From Nocardioides sp. Soil805 (GTDB taxonomy: Bacteria > Actinomycetota > Actinomycetes > Propionibacteriales > Nocardioidaceae), in NCBI RefSeq assembly GCF_001429625.1, contig NZ_LMSU01000001.1, forward strand, positions 935,498 through 999,497: DNA of 64,000 nucleotides, given 5' to 3'. The notes below the pieces were generated by a model that was not told the DNA's origin, did not search any database, and saw only the letters and a program-made list of their open reading frames with translations. Shown here in pieces: positions 60,033 to 64,000 of this stretch (position 1 is its first letter; each line of letters opens with the position of its first letter). A program made the position numbers and the translations under genes.

Positions 60033-60931
60033 ACGCCGCCGACCCCACCACGGGGTCCCGACCGGGACGCCAGCTCGGCGGCGAGCGCAGAGGACCCGCC
60101 GCCGATCTCGTGGCCGAGCCGTCGCGCGGGTCCGCTCACGTCGTCCTGGTACCCACCGCCCAGGTGGACCGCCACGTCCGGCGCCGCCCGGACCAGCACG
60201 TCCACGCACTCGCGCACGGCCGGGACGTCCTCGATCGAGGGCACCCCGATGACGACGGCCCGAGCGCCACGCGCCCGCACGGTCTCGACCCACCCCTCGG
60301 GCGGGAGGTCTCCGCCGACGTAGACGACCTGGAGGCCGGCCCGTCGCAGCGCCACCGAGAACGCGAGCACCCCGAGCTCGTGGCGCGAGCCCCGAGCCAG
60401 CCCGACCACCACCACGGGCCCCTCGCCCTCGTGGGCGGCGGCGTCGAAGAGGGTGGCGAGGCGCCGCTGCACCCCGGCGCTCACGAAGTGCTCCCCGGCG
60501 ACGGTGACCGAACCCTCGCGCCAGGCCCTTCCCAGCCGACCGAGCGCGGGAAGCAGCCACTCGTCCACGACCTGCTCGTAGCCGCCCAGCGCGAAACCCT
60601 CGTCGAGGACACCGTCCAGGGCGCGCGCGTCGAAGTCCCGCGCGACCGAGACCAGGGCCTCCACGTCACCGAAGGCGGCCTCGGGAGGGCGATCGGCGAC
60701 CACGACCTCGTCGGGTGATCCGCTCAGCACGCGCGTCGCCGCGGCCCGGACCGACCACCCGGCGTCCACCAGGGACTTCATGGCGGCCAACCGGCGCAGG
60801 GCCGCGTCGTCGTACAAGCGGTAGCCGCCGGGCGACCGCTCGGGCTCGACCACCGCGTAGCGCCGCTCCCACATGCGCAGCGTGTCCGGGGAGAGCCCGG
60901 TCAGCTCGGCGGCGCGCTTCACGGTGTACAC
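59999..60931 (-). CDS. MerR-type regulator with cobalamin-binding domain (CarH/LitR-like photoreceptor)
   Basis: 310 aa. MerR HTH in VKRAAELTGLSPDTLRMWE (residues 4-22) with RYAVVEPERSPGGYRLY wing, a helical bundle, then a B12 fold. The bundle has W137, and E147-H148 nine residues on, the Wx9EH motif of light-sensing CarH. The Cbl lower-ligand motif is HxxG at H184-G187 (ExHxxG with the Glu replaced by Ser182), followed by VVYVGGDLPP and HLGGGYQDD. Leaderless GTG 60931, ACCGTA (minus TACGGT) at 60938-60943, directly next to operator 1. Predicted to repress or activate in response to B12 and light. Confidence 0.88.
   Translation of the reverse strand: MYTVKRAAELTGLSPDTLRMWERRYAVVEPERSPGGYRLYDDAALRRLAAMKSLVDAGWSVRAAATRVLSGSPDEVVVADRPPEAAFGDVEALVSVARDFDARALDGVLDEGFALGGYEQVVDEWLLPALGRLGRAWREGSVTVAGEHFVSAGVQRRLATLFDAAAHEGEGPVVVVGLARGSRHELGVLAFSVALRRAGLQVVYVGGDLPPEGWVETVRARGARAVVIGVPSIEDVPAVRECVDVLVRAAPDVAVHLGGGYQDDVSGPARRLGHEIGGGSSALAAELASRSGPRGGVGGVQSSAGERRAT
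60042..60058 (+). terminator. Hairpin after the spermidine-synthase-like gene, inside the antisense regulator gene
   Basis: GACCCC (60042-60047) with GGGGTC (60053-60058), 9 nt past the stop at 60032. It also codes for part of the C-terminus of the regulator. Confidence 0.4.
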
Positions 60932-60943
60932 CGCCTCACCGTA

Positions 60944-60960
60944 CCCAACCTTGGACAAAG
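60944..60960. promoter_or_regulatory. Operator 1 of the CarH-like regulator
   Basis: CCCAACCTTGGACAAAG, touching the -10 box of the regulator gene on its upstream side; arms CCAA/TTGG. It shares the 13-mer CCAACCTTGGACA with operator 2. Confidence 0.6.
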
Positions 60961-61008
60961 GCGGGTCAGACTCTGGACGACACGCGTCGATGTGTGGTGC
61001 GATGGCCA

Positions 61009-61023
61009 TCCAACCTTGGACAG
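61009..61023. promoter_or_regulatory. Operator 2 of the CarH-like regulator, before the secreted-protein gene
   Basis: TCCAACCTTGGACAG with perfect arms TCCAA/TTGGA, 22 nt before ATG 61046. The 13-mer match to operator 1, 65 bp away, suggests that the regulator controls itself and this gene. Confidence 0.6.
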
Positions 61024-61045
61024 ACCTTCGACACAGGAGACCCAG

Positions 61046-61369
61046 ATGCACACCACTCGTGCCCGTATCGCGTCCGCCACCGCCGCCGTCGCCCTGACCG
61101 CCACCGGCTCCGTGTTCGTCGCCGCTCCCGCGGAGGCCAAGGCGGACTCCTCCTGCCTGAAGGCCGGCATGGCGACACTGCGCGGCGCCGGACTCGTCTC
61201 GACGGTGGCCCGGGACGGACTCCCGATCGCCACGGCGGTGAGCCTCGGTGTCGCCCCGCGCGCCGGCACCGACCTCTCCGCCGTCCCGGACCCGCTGCCG
61301 CTGTCGGTGGTGCTGCGCGACCACCTCGCGGGAGACGCCAGCCTGTTCGTCTACCCCTGGTGCGACTGA
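61046..61369 (+). CDS. Small secreted protein, probable target of the CarH-like regulator
   Basis: 107 aa. Signal peptide ASATAAVALTATGSVFVAA, cut near AEA-KADSS; mature ~75 residues with a Cys near each end (SSCLKAG, YPWCD), so one disulfide is likely. No domain recognised. AGGAG (61035-61039) sits 6 nt before ATG 61046. The promoter region carries operator 2. Role unknown. Confidence 0.75.
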   Translation: MHTTRARIASATAAVALTATGSVFVAAPAEAKADSSCLKAGMATLRGAGLVSTVARDGLPIATAVSLGVAPRAGTDLSAVPDPLPLSVVLRDHLAGDASLFVYPWCD

Positions 61370-61457
61370 CCCGTGCGACTGACCCCGTGCGACTGACCCG
61401 CTGACCAGTCCCCCACGACGCACCCCGGGGTGAGACCGTCCCTCCCTCGTCCCGGGG

Positions 61458-61463
61458 TAGCGT
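61458..61463 (+). promoter_or_regulatory. -10 box of fumC
   Basis: TAGCGT, 7 nt before ATG 61471; leaderless. Confidence 0.6.
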
Positions 61464-61470
61464 CGCGGAC

Positions 61471-62853
61471 ATGAGTGAGACACGCACCGAGCACGACTCC
61501 ATGGGCGAGGTCGAGGTCCCCGCCGACGCCCTGTGGCGCGCGCAGACCCAGCGCGCGATCGACAACTTCCCGATCAGCGGCACCACCCTCGAGCGCCGCC
61601 ACGTGCAGGCGCTGGCCCTGGTCAAGGGGGCTGCCGCGCGGGTCAACGGCGACCTCGGCGTCATCACCGCCGAGCAGGCGGGCGCCATCGCCGACGCCGC
61701 CGCCGCGGTGGCCACCGGCGACCACGACGACCACTTCCCGATCGACGTGTTCCAGACCGGGTCGGGCACCAGCTCCAACATGAACACCAACGAGGTGCTC
61801 GCCTCGCTCGCGGCCCGCGCCGGCGTGGAGGTGCACCCCAACGACCACGTCAACGCCTCGCAGAGCAGCAACGACACCTTCCCCACCTCGATCCACGTCG
61901 CGGCGACGCTGGCCGTGGTGGAGGACCTGCTCCCGGCGCTCGACGTCCTGGCGACGTCGCTGGAGACGAAGGCGAGCGAGTTCGCCGGCGTCGTGAAGTC
62001 CGGCCGCACCCACCTGATGGACGCGACCCCGGTCATGCTCGGCCAGGAGATGGGCGGGTACGCCGCCACCGTCCGGTACGCCGCCGAACGCCTCGAGGCG
62101 GTCCTCCCCCGCGTCCGCGAGCTCCCCCTCGGCGGGACCGCCGTGGGCACCGGCATCAACACCCCGCCCGGCTTCGCCGCCGCCGTCATCGAGCGGCTCG
62201 CGACCGACACCGGCCAGGCCTTCACCGAGGCCCGCAACCACTTCGAGGCCCAGGGGACCCGCGACTCGCTGGTCGAGCTGAGCGGAGCCCTGCGGACCTA
62301 CGCCGTCGGCCTCACCAAGATCTGCAACGACCTGCGCTGGATGTCGTCGGGCCCCACCACCGGGCTCGCCGAGATCCACCTGCCCGACCTCCAGCCGGGG
62401 TCGAGCATCATGCCCGGCAAGGTCAACCCGGTGCTCCCCGAGGCCACGCTCATGGTCTGCGCCCAGGTCGTCGGCAACGACGCGACGGTCGCCTGGGCCG
62501 GCGCCGCCGGCAGCTTCGAGCTCAACGTGATGATGCCGGTGATGGCCCGCAACCTGCTCGAGTCGATCCGCCTGCTCTCCACCTCCTCGACCGTGCTGGC
62601 GCAGCGCTGCGTCGACGGGATCACCGCCGACGTCGAGCGGATGCGCGCGTACGCCGAGTCCTCGCCGTCGGTCGTGACGCCGCTCAACAAGCACCTCGGC
62701 TACGAGGAGGCGGCGAAGATCGCCAAGCAGGCGATGAAGGACGGCACCACCATCCGCGAGACCGTGCTGGCCCTGGGGTACGTCGACCGCGGCGACCTCA
62801 CCGAGCAGCAGCTGGACGACGCCCTCGACGTGGAACGGATGACCCACCCATGA
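61471..62853 (+). CDS. fumC: Fumarate hydratase class II
   Basis: 460 aa. TCA-cycle hydratase of the aspartase/fumarase superfamily. Signatures: [16 protein letters not shown] (residues about 95-110), [24 protein letters not shown] and the catalytic loop [15 protein letters not shown] (about 310-324). A class I enzyme is at 51658, so this strain seems to have both. ATG overlaps nothing upstream; downstream methyltransferase is coupled (ATGA). Confidence 0.96.
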   Translation: MSETRTEHDSMGEVEVPADALWRAQTQRAIDNFPISGTTLERRHVQALALVKGAAARVNGDLGVITAEQAGAIADAAAAVATGDHDDHFPIDVFQTGSGTSSNMNTNEVLASLAARAGVEVHPNDHVNASQSSNDTFPTSIHVAATLAVVEDLLPALDVLATSLETKASEFAGVVKSGRTHLMDATPVMLGQEMGGYAATVRYAAERLEAVLPRVRELPLGGTAVGTGINTPPGFAAAVIERLATDTGQAFTEARNHFEAQGTRDSLVELSGALRTYAVGLTKICNDLRWMSSGPTTGLAEIHLPDLQPGSSIMPGKVNPVLPEATLMVCAQVVGNDATVAWAGAAGSFELNVMMPVMARNLLESIRLLSTSSTVLAQRCVDGITADVERMRAYAESSPSVVTPLNKHLGYEEAAKIAKQAMKDGTTIRETVLALGYVDRGDLTEQQLDDALDVERMTHP

Positions 62854-63554
62854 GCAGCATGAGCGACCCGGACCACGTCCGCGAGCAGTACGGCACCGAG
62901 GACCGGTTGCAGACCCGCCGGTCCGTGTGGCGGCCCACCGTCGACGGCCTGGACCCCGAGACCGAGGCGCTGCGCGCCATCGACCGCGCCCTGGTCGGCG
63001 ACGCCCACGTCCTGGAGGTGGGCTGCGGCACCGGCGTGATGGCCGAGCGCATCGCCGCCCTGCCCGGCGTGACGCTCGTGGCCACCGACTTCTCGCCCCG
63101 TTTCGTCGAGCTCACCGCGGCGCGCGGGGTCGACGCCCGGCAGGCCGACATCTGCTACCTGCCCTTCGACGACGCGTCCTTCGACGTCGTCTTCGCCGGG
63201 TGGATGCTCTACCACGTGCGCGACCTCGAGCGCGCCCTCAACGAGGTCCGCCGGGTGCTGCGCCCGGGCGGCACGTTCGTGGCGGTCACCAACGGCAACG
63301 ACCACCTCGCCGACCTGCGCCGCGCGGCGGGCGGTCGGCCCGAGATCACCCAGTTCAGCAGCGAGACCGGCGAGTCCGTGCTGCGCCGCCGCTTCGCCGA
63401 CGTACGACGCCACGACCTCGAGACGCGTGCCGTCTTCGGCGACCACGCGAGCGCGCAGGCCTACCTCGACTCGACCGGCGACGGGCTCGTGCTGCCCGAG
63501 TTCGAGGGCGAGCGCGAGTACGCCGGGGCGGTCACGGTCTTCGAGGCGCGCTGA
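62850..63554 (+). CDS. Class I SAM-dependent methyltransferase
   Basis: 234 aa. SAM motif [15 protein letters not shown] (residues about 53-67), [36 protein letters not shown] and [12 protein letters not shown] complete the Methyltransf_11 pattern. Acceptor unknown. ATG 62850 overlaps the fumC stop, so it is expressed with it. Confidence 0.85.
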   Translation: MSSMSDPDHVREQYGTEDRLQTRRSVWRPTVDGLDPETEALRAIDRALVGDAHVLEVGCGTGVMAERIAALPGVTLVATDFSPRFVELTAARGVDARQADICYLPFDDASFDVVFAGWMLYHVRDLERALNEVRRVLRPGGTFVAVTNGNDHLADLRRAAGGRPEITQFSSETGESVLRRRFADVRRHDLETRAVFGDHASAQAYLDSTGDGLVLPEFEGEREYAGAVTVFEAR

Positions 63555-63565
63555 CGCCCGGTCGT

Positions 63566-63648
63566 GCACAGCGAAGGCAGTTCGGACCCAGGCGTCGCGG
63601 TCCACGCGGGGCCGAGCCCGCACCTGTCGCGAACTGCCCAGGTTGTGC
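63566..63648. repeat. Long inverted repeat between convergent genes
   Basis: GCACA...GGCAGTTCG (63566-63570, 63576-63584) pairs with CGAACTGCC...TGTGC (63630-63638, 63644-63648) around a GC-rich 45-nt centre. It may terminate both the methyltransferase and transglycosylase transcripts, or be an extragenic palindrome. Confidence 0.6.
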
Positions 63649-63669
63649 CCCCCGCTCGAGCCGTCTGGC

Positions 63670-64000
63670 TCAGTACCAGCCGTTGCCGGCCTTGAAGGAC
63701 CAGGCGCTGCACGGGGTGCCGTAGGTGTCCTGGATGTAGCCCAGGCCCCAGCGGATCTGCGTCTCGGCCGAGGTCATGTAGTCGGCCGGCAGGTCGTGCA
63801 GCTGGGTGAGCGCCTGCGGGATGCCGTACGCCGAGGAGCTGGGATTGTCGGCGTCGATGCGCCAGCCGGACTCGCTCATGTAGAGGGAGTCGAGGCAGGA
63901 GAACTGCGAGGCGTCGAAGCCGAACTGCGGCAGCAGCGCCTTGGCGATGTCGCGCGGGTCCGCGCTGGACAGGTCCTCGGTGCGGGTGACGGCGGGACCC
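63670..64000 (-). CDS. Lytic transglycosylase, C-terminal part (start outside window)
   Basis: The frame continues to the window edge, where it reads ARDIAKALLPQFGF-like sequence (here PRDIAKALLPQFGFDASQF). Then MSESGWRIDADNPSSSAYG (the catalytic-fold Glu in SESGW), IPQALTQ, and the end IQDTYGTPCSAW to GNGWY. This is the actinobacterial transglycosylase SLT-like domain that cuts or remodels peptidoglycan outside the cell. The signal peptide and N-terminus lie beyond the window. Confidence 0.83.
   Translation of the reverse strand, partial: GPAVTRTEDLSSADPRDIAKALLPQFGFDASQFSCLDSLYMSESGWRIDADNPSSSAYGIPQALTQLHDLPADYMTSAETQIRWGLGYIQDTYGTPCSAWSFKAGNGWY

Noticed and set aside
1..64000. Prophage, insertion sequence or integrative element
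   Set aside because: No integrase, transposase, phage structural gene or tRNA attachment site was found; gene content is chromosomal.
1..64000. tRNA or rRNA genes
   Set aside because: All gaps are short and none shows a cloverleaf or rRNA sequence on reading.

Overview
The window is about 72% GC, densely coded, and carries 64 genes with no rRNA, tRNA, insertion sequence, prophage or CRISPR array that I can see. Gene content (MshB of mycothiol biosynthesis, a WS/DGAT wax-ester/triacylglycerol synthase, DUF1707 and DUF4245 proteins, a LpqY/SugABC-like sugar transporter) and the promoter style (TAnnnT -10 boxes 6-8 nt before the start codon, giving leaderless mRNAs) point to an actinobacterium, most likely Nocardioides or another member of the Nocardioidaceae. 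This looks like ordinary chromosome, with accessory islets rather than one large island.

Layout. 1-1901: the end of a secreted lysozyme-like protein, then two tandem paralogous small proteins with an LSm/Hfq-like sequence pattern. 1918-4417: dapC and fdxA on the minus strand, divergent from a GNAT protein. 4418-5923: a translational T-box riboswitch leader in front of an archaeal-type aspartyl-tRNA synthetase. 5967-11599: a TspO-like protein facing a minus-strand run NUDIX - small protein - EamA exporter - mshB - DUF6113 - VanW protein. 11687-20728: hypothetical and CBS proteins, thioesterase, MFS exporter, DUF389 protein, HNH protein, WS/DGAT, F420-reductase-like protein, ychF. 20882-25495: secreted GH16/FG-GAP protein, two PH-domain membrane proteins, secreted zinc protease. 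25686-34565: xthA, rmuC, amidase-like protein, a PBP, YciO-like protein, ispH, xseAB. 34579-40062: DUF4245, then a molybdate cluster (HTH-TOBE protein, two ModA-like binding proteins, modB, modC) and glpX. 40027-46345: two alpha/beta hydrolases and a complete sugar ABC transporter. 46415-59219: a DUF1707 protein and an accessory stretch with two large paralogous HTH-STAND-TPR regulators, a small secreted peptide, an FAD oxidoreductase, class I fumarase and an FAD-TPR fusion protein. 59334-64000: spermidine-synthase-like protein, a CarH/LitR-type B12 photoreceptor regulator with two matching operators, a secreted protein, fumC, a methyltransferase and a partial transglycosylase.

Genes that work together: the molybdate import cluster 35240-39042, the sugar importer 42010-46345, exonuclease VII 33037-34565, the mshB-centred run 8558-11599, and the paired PH-domain genes 22524-24598. 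Translational coupling by 4-nt ATGA/GTGA overlaps is common.

Most worth a second look: the LSm-like tandem pair (actinobacteria lack a recognised Hfq), the T-box leader with mutually exclusive helices and an Asp-type signature, a five-unit palindrome array with 42-43 bp phasing at 31088-31278, the CarH-like regulator with duplicated operators, the FAD-TTC38 fusion protein, and short REP-like elements lying inside coding sequence.
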